This document shows positions 35,432 through 44,008 of a stretch of DNA of 64,000 bases, one piece after another. The notes under the pieces are model-generated. The model ran no database searches and was not told the origin of the DNA. It was given only the letters and a program-made list of their open reading frames with translations. Origin of the DNA: Bacillus sp. EB01 (GTDB taxonomy: Bacteria > Bacillota > Bacilli > Bacillales > Cytobacillaceae); the NCBI RefSeq assembly GCF_000613125.1, contig NZ_HG964497.1, positions 2,868,971-2,932,970 on the forward strand, given 5' to 3'. The first letter of the stretch is position 1. Each line of letters opens with the position of its first letter. The translations under genes were made by a program, and so were the position numbers.

Positions 35432-38400
35432 TTGGTCAAAAGTAAACGATTGCGGAAATGGGTTTCACTATGCCTAATATTCATTCTTACACTAACACTC
35501 ACTGCCCCTGCCTTTGCTACAGGAAGTACTTCCAAAAATCAAGTTGATATGAAAACAAACGCCCCCCAATTAGCCGCTGACAAAATTGCTTCTAAACTAG
35601 CAAAACAATTTGAAGATGATGAATACGTCACCTACCTCATTAAGATGAAAGATCAAGCGGATGTGAATGCTGTTTCGAAAAAAGCCCACCAAGCCTCGGC
35701 AAAGAAAAAAGAAACTCCAGCCGCTGCCAAGCTATCCATGCGTAATGCTGTTGTTTCGTCACTTCGGGAAACAGCATCCCGTACACAATATGGTTTGGAT
35801 AAATACTTAGAAAACATGAAATCCAAAGGAGAAGTAAAAAGCTACGAAAGCTTCTTTATCGTAAACGCAATGGCTGTTACGAGTACAAAAGAAGTAATGG
35901 AGAAGATTGCTTTACGTGCTGAGGTAGAAAAACTTCTGCCCAACGAAGAGCGCTTCCTTAATAAAGCAGAAAAATCACCGGAAGGCGCGATGTTAGAAGC
36001 AGATATCCAGCCTAATAATATTGAGTGGAACATCAATAAGGTCGATGCTCCTGGAGCCTGGGAGATGGGAATCGATGGAACTGGCATAGTCGTTGCAAAT
36101 CTTGATTCAGGTGTCGAACTGAATCACCCTGCTCTGCAGCGCAAATGGCGCGGCTACGACGCGAACGGCAATGTCGTCGATCCAGAACTCAGCTGGTACG
36201 ACCCACACAGTGGCGCCTCAATGCCAGCCGATACGGATGGCCACGGAACACATACAATGGGCACAATGGTTGGTTCAGAAGCAAACGGTTCGAACCAAAT
36301 TGGAGTTGCACCTGGCGCGAAATGGATTGCAGTCCGGATTTTCAATCCATCCACGACTGATAACATTATTTTGCGCGGCGCTCAATGGCTGATTGCTCCG
36401 GTTGATAGCGAAGGCAATCTCCACCCGGAAATGGCACCAGACGTTGTGAACAACTCATGGGGCGGCGGCCCTGGCCTTGACGAGTGGTTCCGCCCAATGG
36501 TTCAGGCATGGCGTGCTGCACAAATTTTCCCTGAGTTTTCAGCAGGAAACGTTCGCACCGGTAACCCAGGTGGTCCTGGCTCTGTAGCGAATCCTGCCAA
36601 CTATCCGGAATCCTTTGCAACAGGAGCAACAGATATCAACAATCAATTGGCTTCCTTCTCACTCGAGGGCCCGTCTCCTTATGGTGAAATTAAGCCTGAA
36701 GTAGCGGCACCAGGAGTAAATGTCCGCTCTTCTGTACCAGGCGGGGGCTATGAAGGCGGATGGAACGGGACATCGATGGCGGGTCCGCATACGACGGCAC
36801 TTGCCGCTTTGCTCCTTCAAGTAAACTCGTCTCTCACGGTTGACCAACTGGAAGAAATAATCCAATCAACATCAATACCATTAACAGATGCTGAGTATCC
36901 GACAAGCCCGAACAACGGGTACGGAAGTGGTTTAATCAATGCCGCTGATGCAGTCGGTTCCATTCTGAGCGGACTTGGTTCAGTATCCGGCCGGGTCGCA
37001 ACCGCCGGCGATGACTTTGAAAAGCCGGTTCTCGAGCACACACCTGTAACACAGGCCTACACAGGATTGGATATTCCAATTTCTGCCCGTGTATCGGATA
37101 ATATCGGCGTCGTTACAGTAGAAGCGTATGCCCGGGTAAAAGGCAGTACCCACTGGACGTTCATTCCTATGGAACGGAAATCTGGTGATTACAAAAACGG
37201 TGTGTACGAAGGAAATATTCCGTACTTCCTTGTTGATACTCAAGGTACGGAATACTACATCCGTGTAAACGACTACGGCAATAACGGTTTTGAAACAAAT
37301 AAATATTCAATTGAAGTTTCCAACGGCGTGAAGCCAGGTTACACGCAGGACTTCGAAACGAACATTCTCGGCTTTACAACGGGTGGAACGAATAACACCT
37401 GGGAATGGGGTGTTCCTGTCGGCGGCCCTGGTTCCGCAGCTTCCGGTGAAAAGCTGATTGCAACCAACGTAGACGGACCGTATTCTAACAATTCCAACTC
37501 CTACATGATGATGCCTCCAATTGATCTTTTGGACAGTAATGAGGGTGCTCTTCTCTCCTTCAAGCACTGGTTCAACCTGGAGACCAATTTTGACAGAGGC
37601 GTTGTGTATGCAGCGGCAGAATCCACTAATTATCAATTTGTCCCACTAGCCCAGTTCACAGGGGCAAGCAATGGCTGGAAAAATCAAATGGTTGACCTTA
37701 CCCAATTTGCAGGGGAACAAGTATATGTCATTTTCAACCTGCATAGTGATGGGTCTCAAGCACGGGATGGTTGGTATATCGACGATGTGTCACTTATTGG
37801 TGCGGATGATGTTGCACCTGCTGTTCCTGCCAACTTAACTGCGCAAGCAAATTCACTTGGAATTGTATCGCTTAACTGGTCAGCAACAGCTGATGCCGAT
37901 TTGAAAGAATACATGGTTTATCGCTCATCCGTTTCCGGTGAAGGCTATGAGCAAATCGGAACGACTACAGCTAACAGCTTTACAGATTCCAACACCGCTA
38001 ATGATGAAACCTATTACTATGTCGTCACCGCAAAAGATTACTTTGGAAACGTAAGTGGACACTCTAACGAAGCGTCTGTAACTGTTACTGCTCCAGTAAC
38101 GGTGTACAGCGATAACTTTGATGGAGAAACCGATAATGGCTGGACGCATTCTGGTACGCGTGATGAATGGGAGCGCGGCACTCCTTCCGGAACCGTTGCA
38201 CCTATCCCTCCATCCGCTCCAAATGTATGGGGAACAGATCTAGACGGAAATTATGAGAGCAGCAGCAATTTCTCACTCGTCTCTCCAGTCATCGACCTAA
38301 CGCAAACAACAAACGCAACACTTGCCTTCGCTCACTGGTATGAGCTTGAGACAAACTACGATAAAGGCTTCGTCGAAATTACCAAGGATGGCGGAACAAC

Positions 38401-40762
38401 CTGGACCCAGCTCGGGCTCTTCAGCCACTCAACAAACGGCAAAAACTGGTCTACCGTGACGTATGATTTAGGAGCTTACGCCGGCCATGAGGTCCAAGTA
38501 CGATACCGCGTTACGTCTGATGGAAGTGTCGTAAAGCTAGGCTGGTATATCGATAACTTTGCTGTATTGGCAGCGGCTTCACCGCAAGGTTCTGCAAAAG
38601 CAGATGACATTCAGGAAGTAGAAAAACCGAAAGCAGTTTATGGTGAACCAGCAGTAAAACTGTCCAGGACAGAAAAGGATGCTATGCCAAATACAAAGGA
38701 AACTCAAGGCGGAGTTGGGCTGCAAAGCTTGCCTGCCAATGCGACAGTGACTGTTCTGGAAACCGGTCGTTCTACTAGAACCGACGCCAGCAACGGAAAT
38801 TTCAGCATGATCCATGTAGCCGGTGACTATACGCTTCGTGCAGAAGCATACGGATTTTATCCACAAACCCGTGCAATCACAATTGTTGATGGCAGAGATA
38901 CATCGGCCAACTTTACACTTGAACCGATCCCACATGGTACGATTACGGGCGTGGTGACAGACGAAAGATCACATGCACCAATCGCAGGCGCGACTGTAAT
39001 GGTATTGGAAGATGCCCGGATTACACCAGTCACAACTGATGAAAACGGCGCATTCTCGCTTGAGGTATTGGAAGGCACCTATACTTTAGCGGTTTCCGCC
39101 GATCAATACTACAATAAAAATTCAATTGTCACCGTTAAAGGGAATGGTTCAGCTGAAGCAAATGTAGCGTTGAAACCATTTATCGGATTTGAAGGAACCA
39201 TCGGCTATGACGACGGTACAGCGGAAAATGCCCGTGCCTGGAACGCAGCAGGAAATGCGTGGGCTGTTAAGATGACGCCTGAAAATGGAGCGGCGCAAGT
39301 AACCGGCGCAATGTTCCGCTTCTGGGATACAGAATGGCCAGTACCAGGGGGCACAGCATTCCAATATGCGATTTATGATGCGACTGGTGCAAATGGTGCA
39401 CCTGGCCGATTACTGGCGGGACCGCTAAACGGCACGGCCAAGCGTGATGGCACCTGGACATCAGTGAGCTTCCAGGAACCTGTTATGGTCGAAGGTGATT
39501 TCTACGTTGTCTATATCCAGTCATTCGCGAATCCTAACACACCGGGATTAGCAACTGATGAAGACGGCAAGAACGCTCTGCGCAGCTGGCAACGAGTCAG
39601 CGGTGCCTGGAGCCAGTCTCCTGCTGCCGAGGGCAACTACATGATTCGCGCGGTTGTTCAATACCCTGTTACCGCACCTGTTATTACGTCTCCTGCAGAC
39701 GGCTCCTTCACAAAGGATGAAACGGTGACGGTAAAAGGAACTTCTCAAGCAAACGGTGCTACTGTAAAGCTGTACAATGGTACAGAAGAAGTTGGCACTG
39801 GAACAGTTGAAAACGGAAAGTTCAGTATCGAAACAACATTAAATACAGGAGCAAATGCATTAACCGCTGAAGCTGTTGTAAACGGAAAGATCACAGACCG
39901 CTCTGAGCCAGTCAACGTGACCCTGGATCAAACTGCGCCTGTTCTCAACGTCACAGCACCAGTTCAGGATCATAAAACAAATGTTGAAATGGTATATGTA
40001 AAAGGGACTACAAGTGATGAGAATCTTGCAACCTTAACAGTGAACGGGCAATCCGTAAACGTTAATTCTGATGGAAGCTTCTCGCACAAAATACTCTTAG
40101 ATGGCGGTGCAAATACAATTACGATAGTTTCTACTGACCGTGCGGGCAATGCAACGACAATTACCCGTAATGTAGTAGTCGACATTAGCGCCCCTGAAAT
40201 TACAAACATCACACCAGCCAGCGATGTTCGCATTAAACCGGGTGAAAACGTAAATGTGTCCTTCGACAGTGAAGAAGGACTCAACGCTTCCTTCCGTATC
40301 GAATTGCCATTAATGGTTTCTGGCGGAAACAATGAAATAACCATGACCGAAACGTCTCCGGGCCATTATGAAGGAACGTATAAGACTCCTGACACGCTTA
40401 AAATTGAAGGCGGCGTGATTGTCATCAAGGCATCCGATCAGGCCGGCAACAAGGTCGAAGCTGCAGCGCCAGGAAAGCTTTACGTAGTCCAACCTCCGGC
40501 AGAAAACAAAGCACCAATCGCTGTCATCAGCGGTGATGCTACAGCTAAGCAGAAGAAGGTTACAACATTTGACGGTTCGGGGTCCAGTGATCCGGATGGA
40601 AAAATCGTTAAGTATGAGTGGAACTTCGGCGATGGTACAACCGGTTCCGGTGCAACTGTCCAGCACAAATTTAATGCTAGAGGAACCTACACGGTAACGT
40701 TAACTGTTACTGACGACAAAGGCGCAACCAATTCAACAACGCACACGATTAAAGTAAATTAA
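35432..40762 (+). CDS. Giant secreted multidomain subtilisin-like (S8) protease, bacillopeptidase F-like
   Basis: About 1776 aa. Signal peptide to about residue 30 (ending AFA), I9 propeptide region, then the S8 domain with Asp in NLDSGVELNHP (about 225), His in DGHGTHTMG (about 271) and Ser in GTSMAGPHTTA (about 448). Downstream are two related beta-sandwich modules (each with FxHWxxLETNxDxG, about 625-770 and 890-1045) separated by a fibronectin type III domain, two carboxypeptidase regulatory-like modules, another beta domain, bacterial Ig-like repeats and a C-terminal PKD domain. No LPXTG motif is visible. No ATG fits; a TTG at 35432 with GAGGGAG upstream is my choice, with TTG 35390 the alternative. 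It should degrade extracellular protein. Confidence 0.88.
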   Translation: MVKSKRLRKWVSLCLIFILTLTLTAPAFATGSTSKNQVDMKTNAPQLAADKIASKLAKQFEDDEYVTYLIKMKDQADVNAVSKKAHQASAKKKETPAAAKLSMRNAVVSSLRETASRTQYGLDKYLENMKSKGEVKSYESFFIVNAMAVTSTKEVMEKIALRAEVEKLLPNEERFLNKAEKSPEGAMLEADIQPNNIEWNINKVDAPGAWEMGIDGTGIVVANLDSGVELNHPALQRKWRGYDANGNVVDPELSWYDPHSGASMPADTDGHGTHTMGTMVGSEANGSNQIGVAPGAKWIAVRIFNPSTTDNIILRGAQWLIAPVDSEGNLHPEMAPDVVNNSWGGGPGLDEWFRPMVQAWRAAQIFPEFSAGNVRTGNPGGPGSVANPANYPESFATGATDINNQLASFSLEGPSPYGEIKPEVAAPGVNVRSSVPGGGYEGGWNGTSMAGPHTTALAALLLQVNSSLTVDQLEEIIQSTSIPLTDAEYPTSPNNGYGSGLINAADAVGSILSGLGSVSGRVATAGDDFEKPVLEHTPVTQAYTGLDIPISARVSDNIGVVTVEAYARVKGSTHWTFIPMERKSGDYKNGVYEGNIPYFLVDTQGTEYYIRVNDYGNNGFETNKYSIEVSNGVKPGYTQDFETNILGFTTGGTNNTWEWGVPVGGPGSAASGEKLIATNVDGPYSNNSNSYMMMPPIDLLDSNEGALLSFKHWFNLETNFDRGVVYAAAESTNYQFVPLAQFTGASNGWKNQMVDLTQFAGEQVYVIFNLHSDGSQARDGWYIDDVSLIGADDVAPAVPANLTAQANSLGIVSLNWSATADADLKEYMVYRSSVSGEGYEQIGTTTANSFTDSNTANDETYYYVVTAKDYFGNVSGHSNEASVTVTAPVTVYSDNFDGETDNGWTHSGTRDEWERGTPSGTVAPIPPSAPNVWGTDLDGNYESSSNFSLVSPVIDLTQTTNATLAFAHWYELETNYDKGFVEITKDGGTTWTQLGLFSHSTNGKNWSTVTYDLGAYAGHEVQVRYRVTSDGSVVKLGWYIDNFAVLAAASPQGSAKADDIQEVEKPKAVYGEPAVKLSRTEKDAMPNTKETQGGVGLQSLPANATVTVLETGRSTRTDASNGNFSMIHVAGDYTLRAEAYGFYPQTRAITIVDGRDTSANFTLEPIPHGTITGVVTDERSHAPIAGATVMVLEDARITPVTTDENGAFSLEVLEGTYTLAVSADQYYNKNSIVTVKGNGSAEANVALKPFIGFEGTIGYDDGTAENARAWNAAGNAWAVKMTPENGAAQVTGAMFRFWDTEWPVPGGTAFQYAIYDATGANGAPGRLLAGPLNGTAKRDGTWTSVSFQEPVMVEGDFYVVYIQSFANPNTPGLATDEDGKNALRSWQRVSGAWSQSPAAEGNYMIRAVVQYPVTAPVITSPADGSFTKDETVTVKGTSQANGATVKLYNGTEEVGTGTVENGKFSIETTLNTGANALTAEAVVNGKITDRSEPVNVTLDQTAPVLNVTAPVQDHKTNVEMVYVKGTTSDENLATLTVNGQSVNVNSDGSFSHKILLDGGANTITIVSTDRAGNATTITRNVVVDISAPEITNITPASDVRIKPGENVNVSFDSEEGLNASFRIELPLMVSGGNNEITMTETSPGHYEGTYKTPDTLKIEGGVIVIKASDQAGNKVEAAAPGKLYVVQPPAENKAPIAVISGDATAKQKKVTTFDGSGSSDPDGKIVKYEWNFGDGTTGSGATVQHKFNARGTYTVTLTVTDDKGATNSTTHTIKVN

Positions 40763-40780
40763 TTAAAAGTTTACTCCATC

Positions 40781-40812
40781 GGGCTCCCTGAGAAATCAGG
40801 GGGCTTGTTTTA
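40781..40812 (+). terminator. Intrinsic terminator of the S8 protease gene
   Basis: GCTCCCTGA (40783-40791) pairs with TCAGGGGGC (40796-40804), followed by TTGTTTT. Confidence 0.88.
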
Positions 40813-40926
40813 GATTAAATAACTCCAATTCCGATATTCCAATCTGGAGAGAACAATCAATAGGAGTACTTCAAATATGGCAAGCCTGTTAGAATATCAA
40901 ATAATTAATATCATTTAAATACAATG

Positions 40927-40962
40927 AAAAGACCAACAGTAAACTGTGTTGGTCTTGTTTTG
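40927..40962 (+). terminator. Second hairpin with T-run downstream of the protease
   Basis: AAGACCAACA (40929-40938) pairs perfectly with TGTTGGTCTT (40947-40956), then GTTTTG. No gene lies between it and the previous terminator, so it may be a backup terminator or the end of a small transcript. Confidence 0.6.
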
Positions 40963-41115
40963 CAATTCTATTCAACTTTACATTGGGTGTACCTGAGCAA
41001 AATCGGTCTTACCTGTTTTGTTTAAAGTACAGCTGTTCACAAACTTAGGAAGGATGCTTGCTGCCACGTTTGTTCAATAGGAAATGTAAAAAAGCGTTAA
41101 TTCTTTTTGTATCAA

Positions 41116-41140
41116 AATAAGAAAAGCCACTTTAAGTGGC
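41116..41140 (-). terminator. Intrinsic terminator of the NAD(P)-binding protein gene
   Basis: GCCACTT/AAGTGGC (41126-41132 and 41134-41140, short loop); on the minus strand CTTTTCTTATTTT follows. It lies 25 bp past the stop codon. Confidence 0.75.
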
Positions 41141-41164
41141 AAAATGGATCTTTAAGTAAAGTTC

Positions 41165-42100
41165 TCATTGCGTTTGTTTCATATACTCAATCGTCTGCCT
41201 TAGACCTTCACGATAGGAGGTACGAGGGATTGGACCAATAAAATTTTCATACTTTTCACCATTTAGTACAATTGGTTCTTCATTCAAGTAAAACATCTCA
41301 ACCACTTCACGCATTTGGCGATTAAAAAGGCCCAAAAATCGAATCATATTCTTCGAAACAGTAGATACGCCTTTTTGATACCCAGTTATTTCTCGGACCG
41401 TTTCGACTATTTCATCTCCCGAAATGGTGCCAAAGCCAGGTATATTCCAACTTTGTCCGTATGCCTTCTCTTGAAGGGACAAACTAACTATTGCCTTGGC
41501 GCCGTCTGGTGTATAGATAAATTCCCTGGAAATGCTTTGGTTACCCACAAATCTGGAATTTTTATCTTTCACTATATTTAACAGGGTATAATTCAAAATC
41601 GTGTTTTCTGCATTGGGTCCATAAAAATCAGGAAAATGTGCAATTAGTGCAGGAACCTTTGATTTCTTGACCAAGTTTTCAACTTCCAGGCGAATGCGTC
41701 CTTTTTTCGTATGCGGATTTTTAACTGTTGTTTCACTCGTTTTTTCCCCTACGCTCCTTCCGTAGGCATAAATATTATCAACGATCGCCAGCTTGGAGGA
41801 ATGCTTCTCGGCGGTTTGAAGAATATTAGACATCATTATCGGAAGTTTCTCCTCCCATTCAACATAAGGAATGTTGGCAGATTGAAAAATAGTGTCCACG
41901 CCATTAGCCGCCCCGTCTAAATCGTCTATACGAAATACATCTCCTGTATATATTGTTATATTGGCATCGTCCGCAAACAGTTTTTCCAATTTTTCACGAG
42001 TACGTGCGAACGCTGTTACCATTATTCCTTTACTCGATAATTCCTTAACAATGGAATAACCCATACCTCCTGAAGCCCCTAATACCAAAGCTTTTTGCAT
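41165..42100 (-). CDS. NAD(P)-dependent epimerase/dehydratase-like protein (atypical extended SDR)
   Basis: 311 aa. The N-terminal Rossmann motif LGASGGMGYSIVKEL (about 6-20) is followed by a TGDVFRIDDL strand and, mid-protein, HFPDFYGPNA, as in extended SDRs. A typical YxxxK is not clear (the nearest region reads DNIYAYGRSVGEK), so it may be an NmrA-like or reductase variant. The enzyme's substrate is unknown. A TetR-type repressor gene lies upstream on the same strand, and a matching operator sits in the 48-bp gap between them; the pair therefore resembles a small inducible detoxification unit. Confidence 0.75.
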   Translation of the reverse strand: MQKALVLGASGGMGYSIVKELSSKGIMVTAFARTREKLEKLFADDANITIYTGDVFRIDDLDGAANGVDTIFQSANIPYVEWEEKLPIMMSNILQTAEKHSSKLAIVDNIYAYGRSVGEKTSETTVKNPHTKKGRIRLEVENLVKKSKVPALIAHFPDFYGPNAENTILNYTLLNIVKDKNSRFVGNQSISREFIYTPDGAKAIVSLSLQEKAYGQSWNIPGFGTISGDEIVETVREITGYQKGVSTVSKNMIRFLGLFNRQMREVVEMFYLNEEPIVLNGEKYENFIGPIPRTSYREGLRQTIEYMKQTQ

Positions 42101-42118
42101 AACTATTCCCTCCCTTTA

Positions 42119-42133
42119 TTAACCACTGGTCAA
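42119..42133. promoter_or_regulatory. TetR-type operator upstream of the epimerase-like gene
   Basis: TTAACCACTGGTCAA, whose complement reads TTGACCAGTGGTTAA. It matches the site at 42732-42746 and lies 19 bp before the start codon. Confidence 0.7.
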
Positions 42134-42148
42134 ATTATTTTAAAAAAA

Positions 42149-42718
42149 TTAATCAACTAATCGCATCAAAAATTTCGCATGAGAATCGGCCAAATCTTTT
42201 ACCTCTTCATAGGTAGTAACATGGCGGCAATAATGTGTGACAAAGCCATGCAGCGATAAAAAAATGCTGTATATATTTTGAAGAGAAATGTTTTTATCAC
42301 ATAAATCGAAAATGCATTGTGCAAATTTCTCATAGCTTTTATTTGGACCTTGATTGATAAAATTTCTTACTTCCTCATCTTTTATCAAGAACATAATTTC
42401 ATAATGGCTTTGGTGTGTAAGGCCAAATTTAATGAAGCCTAGAAGGATATTCCTTAGTTTTTCCTTATTTTCAATCTCTTGATGCATGACTTCATCCAGT
42501 ATTTGATCCAGCATGGAAAAATGGTCTTCCACTAATGCAAAAAACAACTCAGCTTTATTTTTAAAATGATAATAAAGTGCACCATGACTGTAATCTAATT
42601 CTTTTGCTATTTGTCTCATAGATACATGCTGATATCCTCTTTCCACAAATAGGTCTCTTGCAGCTTCCATAATCATTTCTCTTGTTAGTTCTTGTTGGAC
42701 AGTCTTTCTTGGCGACAT
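42149..42718 (-). CDS. TetR/AcrR-family transcriptional regulator
   Basis: 189 aa from the ATG at 42718, preceded by AAGGAGG; seven upstream codons are open but lack a site. The TetR HTH is clear (about 15-60): MIMEAARDLFVERGYQHVSM, then MRQIAKELDYSHGALYYHF. The C-terminal ligand domain is helical. Two near-identical palindromes flank the gene, one at its own promoter and one before the downstream reductase gene. It should repress itself and that gene, with release by an unknown small molecule. Confidence 0.9.
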   Translation of the reverse strand: MSPRKTVQQELTREMIMEAARDLFVERGYQHVSMRQIAKELDYSHGALYYHFKNKAELFFALVEDHFSMLDQILDEVMHQEIENKEKLRNILLGFIKFGLTHQSHYEIMFLIKDEEVRNFINQGPNKSYEKFAQCIFDLCDKNISLQNIYSIFLSLHGFVTHYCRHVTTYEEVKDLADSHAKFLMRLVD

Positions 42719-42731
42719 GATTACCTCCTTA

Positions 42732-42746
42732 TTGACCACTGTTCAA
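42732..42746. promoter_or_regulatory. TetR-type operator upstream of the regulator gene
   Basis: TTGACCACTGTTCAA, palindromic with one mismatch in the arms, 13 bp upstream of the regulator start; partner of the site at 42119-42133. Confidence 0.7.
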
Positions 42747-42816
42747 TTTAAAGTATATTTCATAAATTTTCCATTGTCAACTATAAAAAAGTATTACTTC
42801 AATCTCGGTTCTGTGC

Positions 42817-42856
42817 CCTTTTATTCAACAATCTAGACCGATTGTTAAATAAAAGG
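42817..42856. repeat. Long inverted repeat, 17-bp arms
   Basis: CCTTTTATTCAACAATC (42817-42833) pairs with GATTGTTAAATAAAAGG (42840-42856) with one mismatch and a 6-base loop. No T-run follows on either strand. TTGTTGAATAA recurs at 42871-42881. It lies downstream of the DUF6980 gene and may be a small palindromic repeat rather than a terminator. Confidence 0.65.
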
Positions 42857-42947
42857 ACAGATCGCCCCATTTGTTGAATAAGCGGGAATACCTAAAAAGG
42901 ATAAAAATCCCCTGTATCAAGACAAATTTTATATTCCATTGGAAAAC

Positions 42948-43253
42948 TTATTTGTTCCACCATTTGTCCGTCTGTAATTTTTCTGGTATTTCTTGCTCGA
43001 AAGGGTTGTTATAACCTAACTCTTCAAGAGTATCGAACCACAAATCTCTTTTTGACAACGGGAGCTTCTTGCCACACCATGGACAGTAAGAAATTACTAT
43101 TAATGAGGATCCTCCATCATGTATGATTACTCCATATTCATCAAACTTGGCACTATAATGGATTAAATGATCAGGACATTGAAAAGGATCTTCATGAAAT
43201 TCGCAAGCAAAATTTGCCCAATAAGTCATATCTCCGCAGCAATGTTTAACCAT
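42948..43253 (-). CDS. DUF6980-type small cysteine-containing protein
   Basis: 101 aa. Conserved cysteines stand in HCCGDM near the N-terminus, ACEFH, FQCPDH, and a knuckle YCPWCGKKLP (about 56-65), followed by SKRDLWFDTLEELG, which I associate with DUF6980. The Cys pairs suggest a zinc ribbon. The function is unknown. It sits 32 bp downstream of the NUDIX gene on the same strand and may be co-transcribed with it. The 30-bp region before its start contains AAGGGGA. Confidence 0.75.
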   Translation of the reverse strand: MVKHCCGDMTYWANFACEFHEDPFQCPDHLIHYSAKFDEYGVIIHDGGSSLIVISYCPWCGKKLPLSKRDLWFDTLEELGYNNPFEQEIPEKLQTDKWWNK

Positions 43254-43285
43254 AAAGTATCCCCTTTTCTTTAGGAATCCCGCTT

Positions 43286-43699
43286 CTATTCTTCAACCTG
43301 TCCCTTTAGCTGAATGGACAATAATTTATCTGCAACTTCTTTTGGTCTCACTTCTATTATTCGGAGTTTATTAATATCCACCCAAATCGGCTGATAGGTA
43401 CCTAGTTCCATGCTTGCATTAGAGTATTCTTCCCCTTGCCCATTACCTATGGTGCCATCAATAATATCGCATAAGAAGAAATATTGTGTACCGTTATACA
43501 CAACCTCGGCAAAGCATTCCTTAACTTCTATATTTACACCTAATTCTTCAAGAGCTTCCCTTTTTGTTGCCTCTTCAGGCGTTTCCCCTTCTTCAATTCC
43601 GCCGCCAGGAAAAACGAAATAAGTAAGTTCTCCCCTAACCCTCTTAATCAACACAACTTGATTGTCTTTTACCAAGATGGCAGATCCCCTGTTTCTCAT
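43286..43699 (-). CDS. NUDIX hydrolase
   Basis: 137 aa from the ATG at 43699, which has AAAGGAG upstream; 14 upstream codons are open. The NUDIX box reads GGGIEEGETPEEATKREALEEL in form GX5EX7REUXEEXGU (given here by positions about 33-55), with all its acidic residues. Such enzymes hydrolyse nucleoside diphosphates linked to other groups, for sanitation or signalling. The substrate cannot be told. It is followed at 32 bp by the DUF6980 gene. Confidence 0.9.
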   Translation of the reverse strand: MRNRGSAILVKDNQVVLIKRVRGELTYFVFPGGGIEEGETPEEATKREALEELGVNIEVKECFAEVVYNGTQYFFLCDIIDGTIGNGQGEEYSNASMELGTYQPIWVDINKLRIIEVRPKEVADKLLSIQLKGQVEE

Positions 43700-43870
43700 A
43701 AAAACTCCTTTGTATATGTATTCTTTATTTTCTAACCTCACGTTTGTTCAATAATGAAAGTTAGTTCCTTTTTAAACTAAGCCTGTCCACGGAAACTCAT
43801 TAAAGATTTCTGCAAAAAGGTACTATACTCCTTTTTGAAAACAAACTCCGTTATAAAAAGTCTTAATGAC

Positions 43871-43899
43871 ACAAAAAAAGACAGCGGATAGCTGCCTTT
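43871..43899 (-). terminator. Intrinsic terminator (distal) of the MscS gene
   Basis: AAAGACAGC/GCTGCCTTT stem (43877-43899) with one wobble pair; seven T residues follow on the minus strand. Confidence 0.85.
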
Positions 43900-43951
43900 A
43901 CTAATGAGATTTGATTACAAATTTTTAATACATTACTATTCCTTTAAAAGT

Positions 43952-44001
43952 GAACCCTCTACGCCCAATATCCAATCGCTAATGTTTGAACGTAGAGGGC
44001 T
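43952..44001 (-). terminator. Large-loop hairpin next to the MscS stop
   Basis: ACCCTCTACG (about 43954-43963) pairs with CGTAGAGGG (about 43990-43999) over a 26-base loop, and CACTTTT follows on the minus strand. Together with the hairpin at 43871-43899 it forms a double terminator. Confidence 0.55.
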
Positions 44002-44008
44002 TAAATCT

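Noticed and set aside
41065-43753. Attachment sites of an integrated element, from the 15-bp direct repeats
   Set aside because: No integrase, no tRNA end and ordinary cargo genes; kept only as a repeat observation.
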